From DATGPD01 sp041398565 (lineage in GTDB: Bacteria > Planctomycetota > UBA1135 > UBA2386): a stretch of DNA of 64,000 nucleotides. This document shows, piece after piece, positions 19,146 through 28,380 of this stretch (its first letter is position 1; the number at the start of each line of letters is the position of its first letter). The stretch is taken from contig JAWKUN010000002.1 in the NCBI GenBank assembly GCA_041398565.1, positions 124,001 to 188,000 on the forward strand, in the 5' to 3' direction. Below the pieces are notes generated by a model. It saw only the letters and a program-made list of their open reading frames with translations, was not told the DNA's origin and did not search any database. A program made the translations under genes and the position numbers.

Positions 19146-20201
19146 ATGTTCATCCTCTCCTCGCTCACGCCGCGGTTGGCAGTGCTCGTCGCGGCGCTCG
19201 CGAACCCGGTCGTTTCGACCCAGGCACTGGCCGGCCCGCCGGCTCCACGGCGCGATCCCTACTTCCAGCCGGGACACACCGGGTCGATGGCTGAGATGCC
19301 GATCGTGATCATCCGCAACATTCGCGAGGACCGCACCGGCGGTGTCTGGTTCGCGACGTTTGCCGGCCCGATCCGGTTCGATGGAAAGACTTTCACCAAC
19401 TTCGGCGCGGAGGTGGGGCTGCCCGACACCCGCATCTTCTCGTTGCTCGAGAGCAAGACGGGCGCCATGTGGTTCGGCTCGATCACCGGCGGGGCGACGC
19501 GCTACGACGGCAAGTCGTTCGTGAAGTTCACCGAGAGCGAGGGGTTGGCGAACAACGACGTGCACTGGATCTTCGAGGATCGCGACGCGTGCATCTGGTT
19601 CGGCACCCGCATCGGCGTGAGTCGCTACGACGGCGAATCGATGACCAGCTTCACCACCGAGCAAGGCCTCGTCGACAACTCGGTGTACACGATCACCCAG
19701 GATGCGAAGGGGACGCTCTGGTTCGGGACGCAGGGGGGCGTCTGTTCGTACGACGGCGAGTCGTTCACCGACCTCGCGCCCCGTGTCGGCCGCACGTTTT
19801 CCAACGTGCGTTCGATGGTGGTGATGCCATCCGGCGAACTCTGGTTCGGCGGAGAACAGGGCGCGTTCTGCTTCGACGGCGACGAGGTGAAGGCCTTCAC
19901 CGCAAAGGACGGACTCGTCGACGACTTCGTGGGTTCGATGATCGTCGATCGCGCCGGCAACCTGTGGATGGGGCATCCCGGCGGACCGTTCGTCGCGGGG
20001 CGCGGTGGAGCGACACGCTACGACGGCAAGTCCTTCACCCGCTTCACGTCGGAGCAGGGCCTCGTCGGCACCACCGTCTACTGCATGCACGAGGACCGAA
20101 CCGGAAACATCTGGTTCGGCAGCATCGATGGCGGCGCCTGCCGGTACGACGGCAAGTCGTTCACCAGCTTCTCGACACCCCCGTCGCCGCGAAAGAAGTA
20201 G
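19146..20201 (+). CDS. Secreted seven-bladed regulator-propeller protein
   Basis: 351 residues with a signal peptide (cut near residue 29), then seven repeats of about 42 residues of the form D-x-x-G-x-(L/I/V)WFG-x-x-GG-x-x-(R/S)YDG-(K/E)SFT-x-F-T-x-x-x-GL-x-x-x-x-V. These are Reg_prop two-component-propeller units, which normally form the sensor half of hybrid histidine kinases. Here no kinase, transmembrane or output domain follows and the gene ends after blade seven. It may be a free periplasmic or secreted sensor/ligand-binding propeller. No signalling gene is adjacent. Confidence 0.85.
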   Translation: MFILSSLTPRLAVLVAALANPVVSTQALAGPPAPRRDPYFQPGHTGSMAEMPIVIIRNIREDRTGGVWFATFAGPIRFDGKTFTNFGAEVGLPDTRIFSLLESKTGAMWFGSITGGATRYDGKSFVKFTESEGLANNDVHWIFEDRDACIWFGTRIGVSRYDGESMTSFTTEQGLVDNSVYTITQDAKGTLWFGTQGGVCSYDGESFTDLAPRVGRTFSNVRSMVVMPSGELWFGGEQGAFCFDGDEVKAFTAKDGLVDDFVGSMIVDRAGNLWMGHPGGPFVAGRGGATRYDGKSFTRFTSEQGLVGTTVYCMHEDRTGNIWFGSIDGGACRYDGKSFTSFSTPPSPRKK

Positions 20202-20206
20202 CGCGA

Positions 20207-20221
20207 TGGTGTCAGACACCA
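20207..20221. repeat. Palindrome TGGTGTCAGACACCA just after a stop codon
   Basis: Seven-base perfect arms around a central A, 5 bases after the stop of the propeller gene. The 9-base core GTCAGACAC recurs at 33500-33508, also just after a stop codon. Confidence 0.55.
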
Positions 20222-20346
20222 ACTTGAGCTTTCGCTCAGGGTGATTCCGGAGGCGGACGGCGCGTCACGCACGACGCCGTCCTTCCTTGATGGGAGTGCG
20301 GGGTTCACGACCCCGCGCAAGAACGACAGCAATGCACTCTCCCATC

Positions 20347-22704
20347 ATGAACAAGCTTCTCCATCCCCACTGCTTCCTTCCCCTTCTGCTGTCGGCAGCG
20401 ACGCTGTCGGCACAGGCTCTGCACGAGGTCAAGCCGGCCAAGGGGCCTGACCCGATCAAGGGCATGCACGACGCGTCGCCGCTGTCCGCCTCCGAGCAGG
20501 CGCGGCTGCGCACGCCGCGCCGCCCGCACGCCAGTGGCCCGGTCGCCGAGCGCATCCTCGGTGAAGCGGCCGGTGTCCGAGCCGATCGACTTCTGTTCGA
20601 CGAGCCCGGCGACGGCCACGTGTGGGCGCTCGCCGCGACTTACAAGGCGTCGTTCGGCATCGACGGTTTCACCTACATCCCCTTCCTCGGCTCGGACGCG
20701 CCGCGCAACTACCCGGTGCAGTTCGTGTTGCGCGCGGTGCGCGTCGGCGGCCGCCAGGTGCCGGTGCAGGCGAACGCGCCCGCCGTGCGCAGCGGCAGTC
20801 GCGTGACCTTCGACCGAGGCGCAGTGCACGAGGTCTACGACCTCTCACCGACCCACGCCGAGCAGACGTTCGTCGTCGACACCGAGCAGCCGGGCGACGT
20901 CGAGGTCGACATCGAGATCGTCTCCGACTTGCGCGAAGTCGCGGGCGGCCCGGGCCTGCGCCTCGGCAACGCGCTCGGCAGCGTCGACTACGGCACCGCC
21001 TACTTGGTCGACGGCTCGGTCAAGACGCCGATCGCCAGCGCGCTGTCTGGACGCACCATCCGCCTGCACGTCGACGCTGCAAAGCGTGGCGTCGGCACGG
21101 TGGTGATCGATCCGATCATCAGCACGACGGCAACGAACTGGGCCGCGTCGAGCGCGGCCACCGACCCTGACATCGCCTACGACGCCACCACTGACCGCTA
21201 CCTGGTGGTGCAAGAACTCCTGTTCTCGAGCACCGACAGCGACGTCGTGTGCGAGATGCGCGACGGCAACGGTGGTCCGGTGGCCGCCAGTCTCGGCGTC
21301 ATCGACGCCACGCCGCGCAGCAACCAGCGCCCGCGCGTGGCCAACCTGAGCGCGGCCGACCGCTTCCTGGTGGTGACCCAGGAGTTCAATCCGCAGGCTG
21401 CGCCCGGCCAGCAGAGCCAGATCGTCGGCCGCGTCGTCGAGGCGCAGTCGCCGTTCCGGGTGGGTCTGCAGTTCCAGGTGAGCGATCCGCTGAGCTTCGG
21501 CGACAAGTTCGCGCCCGACATCGGCGGTGATCCGAGCACCAGCGGCACCACCTACTGGACGGTTGTCTACACGCGCGCCCTCAACGACAGCGATTGGGAC
21601 ATCCACGGACGCCAAGTCGACGCGAACGGCACACCGCGACCCGCCACCATCCTGATCGACAACACGGGGGGCACGATCTTCACCAGTCCGCAGATCTCGC
21701 TCAGCAATGCCCACGGCAGTGCCACGGCGGCCCGGTGGCTGGTGGTCTACTCGTTCCGATTCACCGGCACGGATTGGGACGTGTACGGCGCCTCGCTCGA
21801 CCAGGACGGCAACATCGCTCGAGTCAGCGGGCCGATCGATACGGCCGTGTCGAACGATCTCTATCCGTTCGTGTCGTCGCCATCGCTGGATTGGACCAAC
21901 GACAACCCGGTGTTCATGGTGACCTACGAACGCCAGTCGCCGCAGGCGATGATGGCGACCGTGGTCAGCGCCCAGCTGGTGCGCATCGTGCCACCGACGG
22001 ACCTGAGCACGCGCTACGGCTTCGGTCCGTTCTGGTGCCGGCCCGAGAGCGACGGCTGCCGCTTCGCCGTCACCCACGGCCACGGGGCCGCGACGAACGA
22101 GGCGATCGAGGTGGCGACCTTGGCGGTCGCCGACGGCGCCGGCGGCGCCAGGTTCGTCCTGCACGAGGCATCGCAACCGTTGGCGCGCACCACGCCTCCG
22201 TTCACGGTCATCCGCGCGGCGACACCGATGCTGGCCTCCAAGCACAGTGGCGGCGGGGTGCACGCGGACTACTGCGTGGCGTTCGTCAACCGCGACGTCG
22301 CACCCGAAGCGCTCTACGTCACGTCCTACGAGGGGCGCACGCCCGGTGCTGGCACCCTCGTGCGAGCCACCGGATGCGACGGTCTCGGCCTCGGCGTCAC
22401 CGGCCGGCCGTTCCTCGGCGAGACCATGCGGTTCGCGCTGACCAACTTCGGCACGGACCTCTACGGCGAGCTCTTGGGGTTGCCGGGGCCGTCGCTGCCG
22501 TTGTGCGGCGCCGGTTGTGCCTTCGGCCTGGCCCTGGACGGTCCGGTGGTGAATGCGCCGAACAACCGGCTGCTGACCGTCCAGATCCCGTGCAGCCTGA
22601 ACGTCGTCGGCGCCCGGATCGCGGTGCAGGGCTACAGCTTCGGTTCCGGATCCTGCCTGTCGCTGTTCCGCTTCAGCGACACGATCGACGTCACCATCCG
22701 CTGA
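20347..22704 (+). CDS. Large secreted beta-rich protein
   Basis: 785 residues with a signal peptide (FLPLLLSAATLSAQA, cut near residue 23). The body is rich in beta-strand patterns with repeated D-Y/T-W-D and RWLVVYS-type segments (ATDPDIAYDATTDRYLVVQE, ARWLVVYSFRFTGTDWDVYG) that resemble propeller-like blades. A C-terminal block of about 100 residues with paired Cys (CGAGC, CSL, SCL) resembles tails of other secreted proteins from this kind of organism. There is no catalytic motif and the function is unknown. ATG 20347 is chosen because the signal peptide starts there; ATG 20332 is possible. Confidence 0.65.
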   Translation: MNKLLHPHCFLPLLLSAATLSAQALHEVKPAKGPDPIKGMHDASPLSASEQARLRTPRRPHASGPVAERILGEAAGVRADRLLFDEPGDGHVWALAATYKASFGIDGFTYIPFLGSDAPRNYPVQFVLRAVRVGGRQVPVQANAPAVRSGSRVTFDRGAVHEVYDLSPTHAEQTFVVDTEQPGDVEVDIEIVSDLREVAGGPGLRLGNALGSVDYGTAYLVDGSVKTPIASALSGRTIRLHVDAAKRGVGTVVIDPIISTTATNWAASSAATDPDIAYDATTDRYLVVQELLFSSTDSDVVCEMRDGNGGPVAASLGVIDATPRSNQRPRVANLSAADRFLVVTQEFNPQAAPGQQSQIVGRVVEAQSPFRVGLQFQVSDPLSFGDKFAPDIGGDPSTSGTTYWTVVYTRALNDSDWDIHGRQVDANGTPRPATILIDNTGGTIFTSPQISLSNAHGSATAARWLVVYSFRFTGTDWDVYGASLDQDGNIARVSGPIDTAVSNDLYPFVSSPSLDWTNDNPVFMVTYERQSPQAMMATVVSAQLVRIVPPTDLSTRYGFGPFWCRPESDGCRFAVTHGHGAATNEAIEVATLAVADGAGGARFVLHEASQPLARTTPPFTVIRAATPMLASKHSGGGVHADYCVAFVNRDVAPEALYVTSYEGRTPGAGTLVRATGCDGLGLGVTGRPFLGETMRFALTNFGTDLYGELLGLPGPSLPLCGAGCAFGLALDGPVVNAPNNRLLTVQIPCSLNVVGARIAVQGYSFGSGSCLSLFRFSDTIDVTIR

Positions 22705-22720
22705 GCACGACGCTCCTGCT

Positions 22721-25700
22721 TCAGCGGGTTGCCATCGCCTGACCGGCGCGGAAGAGGCCCTCGTCCCACTGGTCGGCGTGCACCTCGTCGCGCAAGCGGG
22801 TCAGCAACGGCAGCGCCGCGCCGGCGAGAACCTGCGCTTGGTCGCGCTCGCCGCGATCGAGCAACAGCTCGGCCAGGCGCAGGCGGGTCTGTGCCAGCGG
22901 TACCACGATCCAAGGATCGTCGGTCTTGGCGTCGGCGGCTTGTTCGAGCGACGCGAGGGCCTCGCGGCACAAGTCGACGGCGCGCTCACGGTGGGCCGCG
23001 GCGGTGCTGGGCGCCGGGCCGCTGCGCGCTGCCCGCCAGGCCGCGGTCATGCCTTCGGCCGCGGCGGCGTGGCCGCGCCACCCGACCACGACGTTGGCGG
23101 CTTCGCTCGCCCTGGCGGCTGTGTCGGCGTCGCCGTGGCGTGCCGCCAGCAGCGCGCGCAATCGACATGCCTCCACATGGTGTGCGGCGCCGACGGCGGG
23201 GCCGTGCGACGCGCACACCTCGTCGATGGCGTCGAGATGCGTCGCCGCGGCGTCCTCGGCATGGGCGGCCGATTCGCAGCGGGCCACGCGCAGCATGGCT
23301 TCGACGTAGTGGTCGGCTTCGACCGCGCCGACACCGTAGGCACCGCGCCAAGTGTCGAGCGCGCGGCCGACCTCCAGCCAGACAGCGACCGCGTCCGGCG
23401 CGCCCTCGGCGTCGAGCACGGCACCGAGACGGAAGGCGAAGGACCAATGCGCTTGTGCTCGCATGCGCGCATCGACCGAGTCGGGAATGCCGTCGAGGAG
23501 GGCCATGGCGCGGCGGGCGGCGGCCTCGGCGTCGCCCAGGGACGAGCGGCGGCCGGCGGCGAGCAGCGCGAGGGCGAACTGGCCGAGTTCGTCCGCCAGC
23601 TGTCCGCGTGCCAGGGCGTCGTCGGGGAACTTGGCGGCGCGCAGCTCGCCGGTTTGGATGGCGGCGCGATGCGCCGCGAGGGCCGCGTCTCTGTCGCCGC
23701 CGGCCATGTGCTCGATCGCCAGCGACGCCTGCAACTCGAACAGCTCGGCCCAGGGCTGCTGCCGCGCTGGATCGTCTTCCGACCAGCGCGTCGCCGCAGC
23801 CAGGGCGCGACCCGCGCGCTCGATCGCCCGTGGGTGATCGCCGCTCGCGGCGGCGACCAGCGCGCCGGCGCGCAGGGCGTGGCACACCGTTCCGTGCCCG
23901 AGATCGGTGCGGTCCTGCAGTTGCTTCTCGGCGTGCGCGAACTCGTCCGCCGCATCTTTCAGATCGCCCTTGTGCACCAGCGCGTGCACCAGCGCGGTGC
24001 GTGCGTCGAGGAGGTCGATCGCCGTGGTTCGCGACGGTCGTTGCCGCGCGCTCTCGTCCTGGATCGCCACCGCCCGCCGCAACGCCTGGGCGCAGGCGTC
24101 GAGTTCGGCCGGAGTGCGCGCCGCCGCCCACTCGGTGAGCGCGGCGACCAGCAGGTCCGCGTACGCCTGTGGATCGCGCTGATGACAGCGCTCGAGCTCC
24201 TGCACGGCGCGCTCGAACGAGGCTCGCGCCACCTCGAGGCGGCCGCTCGAACTCGCGGCGCGTCCCAGGTTGCGCAGGGCGTTGCCGAGCAGGCCGCGGT
24301 AGGCCAGATGGTCGGGGGCGGCAGCCAGGAGGGCCTCGCACGCCCGCGTCGCTTCCAGCGCGATGGCTTCGGAACGGGCGAACTCGCCCATGAGCCAGTG
24401 CACCTGCGACAGCGTCCACAGGGCGCGGGCTCGACCTTCCTGCAGAGGTGGCGCGTCGGGCTGCTGGCGGAGAATGCGCTCGTACAAGGCGAGCGCGTCG
24501 TTGGCGAGGGCACGTCGCACCACCTCCGACCGCGGCGCCTCCACGACCCTGCGGTCCCGGGCTCTGTCCAGCAAGCTGCGGGCGGCCGCCTCGACATCGA
24601 CGGTGTTGCGGCGCGCCTCCGCCGCGAAGTGCAGGGTGGCCGCGAGCCCGACACCCAGAGCGAGGGCCACGGCGAGGGTCGCGCGCATCGGGCTGCGGTG
24701 GCGGCGCAGGAACTTGCGCAGACGGTATCCGAGCGTCGGCGGACCGGCGTGGACCGGCTCGCCGCGCAGGTGCCGGCCGATGTCCGACGCCAGATGTTGA
24801 ACCGAGCGGTAGCGGTCGTGGCGTGCGCGCGCCAGCGCCATGAGCACGATCCAGTCGAGGTCGCCGCGCAGGCGCGACGCGAGCTTGCGCGCCGGCATGG
24901 CGCGCTGTCTGGCGACGTCGCCGCTGGTGTCGGTGGCGACGCGGGCGCTCGGACGCGGCGGCTCGCTGTCGGTGGTCTCCGGCCGCCGGCCCCAGGGCAG
25001 CTCGCCGGTGAGCAATTCGTAGAGCATGACGCCCAGTGCGAACACGTCGGCGCGCTCGTCGATGTCGTCGCGCGCTCCCATGGCCTGCTCGGGGCTCATG
25101 TAGCCGGGTGTGCCGATGACGCGACCGGTCTCGGTGTGGACCCCGGAACGCGGGGCGCACAAGCCGACCGCCTTGGCGATGCCGAAATCGATGATCTTGG
25201 GTTGGGGCCGACCGTCCTGCTCGAAGACCAGCACGTTGGCCGGCTTCAAGTCGCGGTGGATGACGCCTTGCTCGTGCGCGTGCTGCACGCCGAGGCACAG
25301 GCGTGCGAACAGCTCGAGCCGCGCGTCGACGTCCAGGCGGGCACGGTCGCAGTACGTCGAGATCGGCTCGCCACGCACGTACTCCATCACGAAGTAGGGG
25401 CGACCGTCGCCCAACGCCCCGGCGTCGTACACTTGGGCGATCGCGGGGTGCCCGAGTGTCGCCAGCACGTGTCGCTCGCGGTCGAAGCGGGCGAGGGTGT
25501 TGTGGTCACCCGAGCCGGGCCGCAGGACCTTGATGGCGACGTCGCGTTGCACCGGCATCTCCTGCGTGCACAGGTAGACCACGCCGAAGGCGCCCTCGCC
25601 GATCACCCGTCGAACGCGGTACGCACCGAAGTCGTCGACCCCTGCCGCCGGCGACGCGAAGCTGGCATCGAGCAGGTGCTCGACGCCGTCGAGGTCGCGG

Positions 25701-25864
25701 GCAAGCCGGCGCAGCGAGGCCTCGTGCTCGGGGTGGGCGCGCACCAGGTCGTCGAGCTCCGCCGTACGGGTGGCCGTGTCGCGGCCGAGCAGGCGCTCGG
25801 CCGCCCGCTCGAGCAGGTGCGGAGGCGGCTCGCTCTTGCTGTGGTCGATGTCGGGCCCGTCCAT
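22721..25864 (-). CDS. Ser/Thr protein kinase with membrane helix and long helical-repeat tail
   Basis: 1,047 residues. The kinase domain (about 80-370) is complete: Gly-rich loop GEGAFGVVY (89-97), Lys112 in VAIKVL, HRDLKPAN (203-210), DFG (226-228) and GTPGYMSPEQ. A transmembrane helix lies near 405-425, followed by about 600 residues of TPR-like alpha repeats. The N-terminal 70 residues contain a helical segment often seen before planctomycete kinase domains. The kinase should phosphorylate Ser/Thr of unknown targets at the membrane. It is divergent from an ECF sigma gene, a pairing known in Planctomycetota that suggests phosphorylation control of the sigma factor. ATG 25864 is chosen at the first plausible start. 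Confidence 0.9.
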   Translation of the reverse strand: MDGPDIDHSKSEPPPHLLERAAERLLGRDTATRTAELDDLVRAHPEHEASLRRLARDLDGVEHLLDASFASPAAGVDDFGAYRVRRVIGEGAFGVVYLCTQEMPVQRDVAIKVLRPGSGDHNTLARFDRERHVLATLGHPAIAQVYDAGALGDGRPYFVMEYVRGEPISTYCDRARLDVDARLELFARLCLGVQHAHEQGVIHRDLKPANVLVFEQDGRPQPKIIDFGIAKAVGLCAPRSGVHTETGRVIGTPGYMSPEQAMGARDDIDERADVFALGVMLYELLTGELPWGRRPETTDSEPPRPSARVATDTSGDVARQRAMPARKLASRLRGDLDWIVLMALARARHDRYRSVQHLASDIGRHLRGEPVHAGPPTLGYRLRKFLRRHRSPMRATLAVALALGVGLAATLHFAAEARRNTVDVEAAARSLLDRARDRRVVEAPRSEVVRRALANDALALYERILRQQPDAPPLQEGRARALWTLSQVHWLMGEFARSEAIALEATRACEALLAAAPDHLAYRGLLGNALRNLGRAASSSGRLEVARASFERAVQELERCHQRDPQAYADLLVAALTEWAAARTPAELDACAQALRRAVAIQDESARQRPSRTTAIDLLDARTALVHALVHKGDLKDAADEFAHAEKQLQDRTDLGHGTVCHALRAGALVAAASGDHPRAIERAGRALAAATRWSEDDPARQQPWAELFELQASLAIEHMAGGDRDAALAAHRAAIQTGELRAAKFPDDALARGQLADELGQFALALLAAGRRSSLGDAEAAARRAMALLDGIPDSVDARMRAQAHWSFAFRLGAVLDAEGAPDAVAVWLEVGRALDTWRGAYGVGAVEADHYVEAMLRVARCESAAHAEDAAATHLDAIDEVCASHGPAVGAAHHVEACRLRALLAARHGDADTAARASEAANVVVGWRGHAAAAEGMTAAWRAARSGPAPSTAAAHRERAVDLCREALASLEQAADAKTDDPWIVVPLAQTRLRLAELLLDRGERDQAQVLAGAALPLLTRLRDEVHADQWDEGLFRAGQAMATR

Positions 25865-26348
25865 GCCCGGCGCATCATGCCGGCGCGGCGCGCGGCCGCA
25901 TCCCAGGAAGTGTGCGGTGAAGGTGTGTGGGTAAAGTGTGTGGGCGCATGGGACCATGCGCTAGCAGGGGAGACCGGCTCCATCCGCCGCAAGGAACGGG
26001 TGCGCTGACCGACGACCGCTGCCGTCTGGCCGTCTCGGGGCTCGCAGTCCGGAGCGACGCGTCGGTTGGCGGTGGCGTGCGTCGGCCATGTGGCCGTCTT
26101 CGCGGATTGGGCGGAATCTCCGTCACGCTGGCGCCCTGCCTTCTTTCGAGCATGCCGAACCTACCGTCAGCGGAGGTGCTTCGCTCGCCATGAAACCAAC
26201 TGGTCGCCCTGGCCTCGGAACCCCTGTGTTGCAGACCACGGCACGATGGCGAACCGTCGCGGGCCAGCTCGACCTGGCGCCCTCGCGCTGCGGTCGTCCG
26301 TCCGCCCGGGCGCTCGACCACGGTGTCCGTTCGACGTCGCCGCCTACG
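25865..26348. promoter_or_regulatory. Divergent intergenic region between kinase and ECF genes with short direct repeats
   Basis: No gene is supported in these 484 bases. Close to the kinase start, three imperfect direct repeats of the type (A/G)GTGTG(C/T)GG lie at 25909-25920, 25921-25933 and 25934-25946. Their even 12-13-base spacing suggests a binding site for a regulator, possibly controlling both genes. No canonical promoter is visible. Confidence 0.4.
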
Positions 26349-26948
26349 ATGAGTCCGATGCACCCAGCCGACGCCGAGCTGTACGAGCGCGCCAAGAACG
26401 GCGATGCCGCGGCGCTGGAAGCGTTGCTCGAGCAGTATCTGCCGCACTTGCACGCGTTCGTGCGCCTGCGCCTCGATGCCGCGGTGCGCGCGCGCGAGTC
26501 CAGCATGGACGTCGTGCAGTCGGTGTGTCGCGAGCTGCTCGCCTCGCGCCATCGCTTCGAATTCCGTGGCGAGGATCGCTTCCGCGCCTGGTTGTTCACG
26601 TCGGCACTGCACAAGATCCTCGAGAAGCAGCGCTTCCACCGTCTCGCCAAACGCGACTTCGCGCGCGAGTGTGCGCCTGCCGAAGTCGACGCATTCGGGG
26701 TGAGCCTGCTGACGCCGAGCCTCGATGCCATGGGCAAGGAGACCGGCCGGGCCCTGGTGGCGGCCCTCGATGCCCTGACCGCCGAACATCGTGAAGTCAT
26801 CACCCTGGCCCGCGTGGTGCGGCTGCCGCACCGGGTGATCGCCGAGGTGATGGATCGGAGCGAGGAGGCGGTGCGGCAGCTGCTCGCCCGCGCCGTCCTG
26901 CGCTTGACCTTGCTGCTGCGCGAGCGCGGCGTCGAGCTGCCGCCGTGA
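26349..26948 (+). CDS. ECF-type sigma factor divergent from the Ser/Thr kinase
   Basis: 199 residues. Region 2 contains LLEQYLPHLHAFVRLRL, then SSMDVVQSVCRELL and FRAWLFTSALHKILEKQRFHR. Region 4 contains LTAEHREVITLARVVRLPHRVIAEVMDRSEEAVRQLLARAVLRL. The length and layout fit ECF sigma factors of the kinase-associated planctomycete groups. It should direct RNA polymerase to a small regulon. There is no anti-sigma gene; the divergent kinase is the obvious regulator (inference). ATG 26349 or 26358; the first is used. Confidence 0.85.
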   Translation: MSPMHPADAELYERAKNGDAAALEALLEQYLPHLHAFVRLRLDAAVRARESSMDVVQSVCRELLASRHRFEFRGEDRFRAWLFTSALHKILEKQRFHRLAKRDFARECAPAEVDAFGVSLLTPSLDAMGKETGRALVAALDALTAEHREVITLARVVRLPHRVIAEVMDRSEEAVRQLLARAVLRLTLLLRERGVELPP

Positions 26949-26964
26949 TCTGCGGCGGCGACAC

Positions 26965-27123
26965 GGCTCGGAGCCCGTGAGAGAATCAAGCGTACGGGCT
27001 CCGAGCTTGTTGCTGGCGATCGCCTTCGCGATCGCGAGCCTTCGGCTCGGAGCCCGTGAGAGAATCGAGCGTACGGGCTCCGAGCCATGTTGCGGGCGAT
27101 CGCCTTCGCGATCGCGAGCCTCC
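26965..27123. repeat. Two tandem copies of an about 80-base structured repeat
   Basis: Unit 1 is 26965-27043 and unit 2 is 27044-27123; a third copy starts at 27124 (GGCTC) and stops. Each unit holds two stems: GGCTCGGAGCCCGT pairing with ACGGGCTCCGAGC around a 15-base loop, and GCGATCGC-CTTC-GCGATCGC. It fills the gap between two convergent genes, so it may end transcription in both directions. Confidence 0.8.
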
Positions 27124-27126
27124 GGC

Positions 27127-28191
27127 TCAGTTGAAGGTGCCGGTGAAGCGCGCGATCAGGCCGTAGAAGGAGGCGCCGCTCATCGCGCCGGTGGTCATGC
27201 TCAGGTTGGAGCGGCGGAAGATGGTCTGGAACCGCGCCAACGCCGACGACGGGCCGCCGATGCGGACCTGGTATGCGTCGCTCGTCACCAGGTTGCCGGG
27301 GTTGGCCCCCGGCGCCAGCGCCATCGCCTGCGTGAACAGGATCTGGTTCTCCAGGGCGAGGCTGTTGGGGATCGGCCAGGTGAACGACGTGCCGCCCACT
27401 TGCTGCACGGCGATGTCGGTGTCGAGAGTGCAGGAAGGAGCGCCGAACGGGGCCAGGTCGAACGGCAGGTTGAGGCCGAGGTAGGTGTGGTTGCTGCTGC
27501 CGATCCAGTTGGCCAACGCGGACAGCGTGGTGGTGGCGGTCACCGTCATGTTGCTGCCGAGCACGAGGGTCGCGCTCGACGACAGGCTCAGCGACACTTG
27601 TTCGTTGCCGGCGCCGAGGCAGCCGTCGGCGCTCACCTGCATCGCGTCGCCGCGCACCGAACGCCAGTTGTTCTCGGCGTCGCTCGGCCAGGGGTCGTAG
27701 AGGTTGGCCGGGTCTTGCCCCTCGATCTGCAAGATGAAGTGGCCGTTGACGCGGGCGAACGTGAACGGGCTGTTGAAGAGCACGTTGACGGCGAAGCCCT
27801 GCGGCGTCGGGTAGGCCGGTGCCGCCGCGGGCACGTTGATGAGGCCGTTGAGCACCACCGTCCCGGGGTTGGTGAAGTTGTTCGCCCACGTGGTCGTGGC
27901 CGAGACTGGCGACACGAGCGTCTCTGCGGCGGTCACCACGTACGACCAGTTGCGGCCGTTGCGCGAGGTGGCGTTCACACCATCGGCGCGGAACTCGATG
28001 CCGTCCAGCACGGCGACGCTGTTGGCCAACTCGGCGCCTTCCCAGATCTGCTGGAAGCGCACCTCGCTGTAGCTGAACGGATACTGGTGCGTGGTGTTGC
28101 CCTCGACGGTGGTGCGGTCGGCGGGCACCACCCGGGTCTGCGCGCACAGGCCGCCGGCGAGGAGGAGAGCGAGTGAGGTCGCAGCGTTCAT
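27127..28191 (-). CDS. Secreted beta-rich protein of unknown function
   Basis: 354 residues with a signal peptide (LALLLAGGLCAQ, cut near residue 18). The rest is Ser/Thr/Asn-rich with strand-like patterns and no catalytic motif. It resembles by composition, and by segments such as QQIWEGAELANSVAVLDGIEFRADG, the secreted protein at 50413-51579 (both describe a RxSGFHYVxRN/LDGIEFRADG-type early strand followed by long beta stretches). A structural surface protein is possible. The 3' end abuts the 80-base tandem repeat. ATG 28191 is fixed by the signal peptide. Confidence 0.65.
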   Translation of the reverse strand: MNAATSLALLLAGGLCAQTRVVPADRTTVEGNTTHQYPFSYSEVRFQQIWEGAELANSVAVLDGIEFRADGVNATSRNGRNWSYVVTAAETLVSPVSATTTWANNFTNPGTVVLNGLINVPAAAPAYPTPQGFAVNVLFNSPFTFARVNGHFILQIEGQDPANLYDPWPSDAENNWRSVRGDAMQVSADGCLGAGNEQVSLSLSSSATLVLGSNMTVTATTTLSALANWIGSSNHTYLGLNLPFDLAPFGAPSCTLDTDIAVQQVGGTSFTWPIPNSLALENQILFTQAMALAPGANPGNLVTSDAYQVRIGGPSSALARFQTIFRRSNLSMTTGAMSGASFYGLIARFTGTFN

Positions 28192-28380
28192 GGGCGGATC
28201 ATCCCCGACGCCGAGGATCGCGGCCATACGGCGCCGGGCCGGCGGAGCGCGTGCAAGCCGGCCGCGTCCGGTCCGCCTCGCCACCTGCCTGAGCCTGTTT
28301 GTGGCGGTGGCATCGGCGAGGGGCGTCGCGGTGCTGTCGCCGCGCCGAAAGATGGACGGGGCTTCGCCTCGATCACCGCC

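Noticed and set aside
22778..26008. A 1,076-codon plus-strand open frame opposite the kinase gene
   Set aside because: GC-driven antisense frame; the minus strand has the complete kinase motifs.
26965..27123. CRISPR array
   Set aside because: Only two adjacent 80-base units without unique spacers or cas genes; the units are structured tandem repeats.
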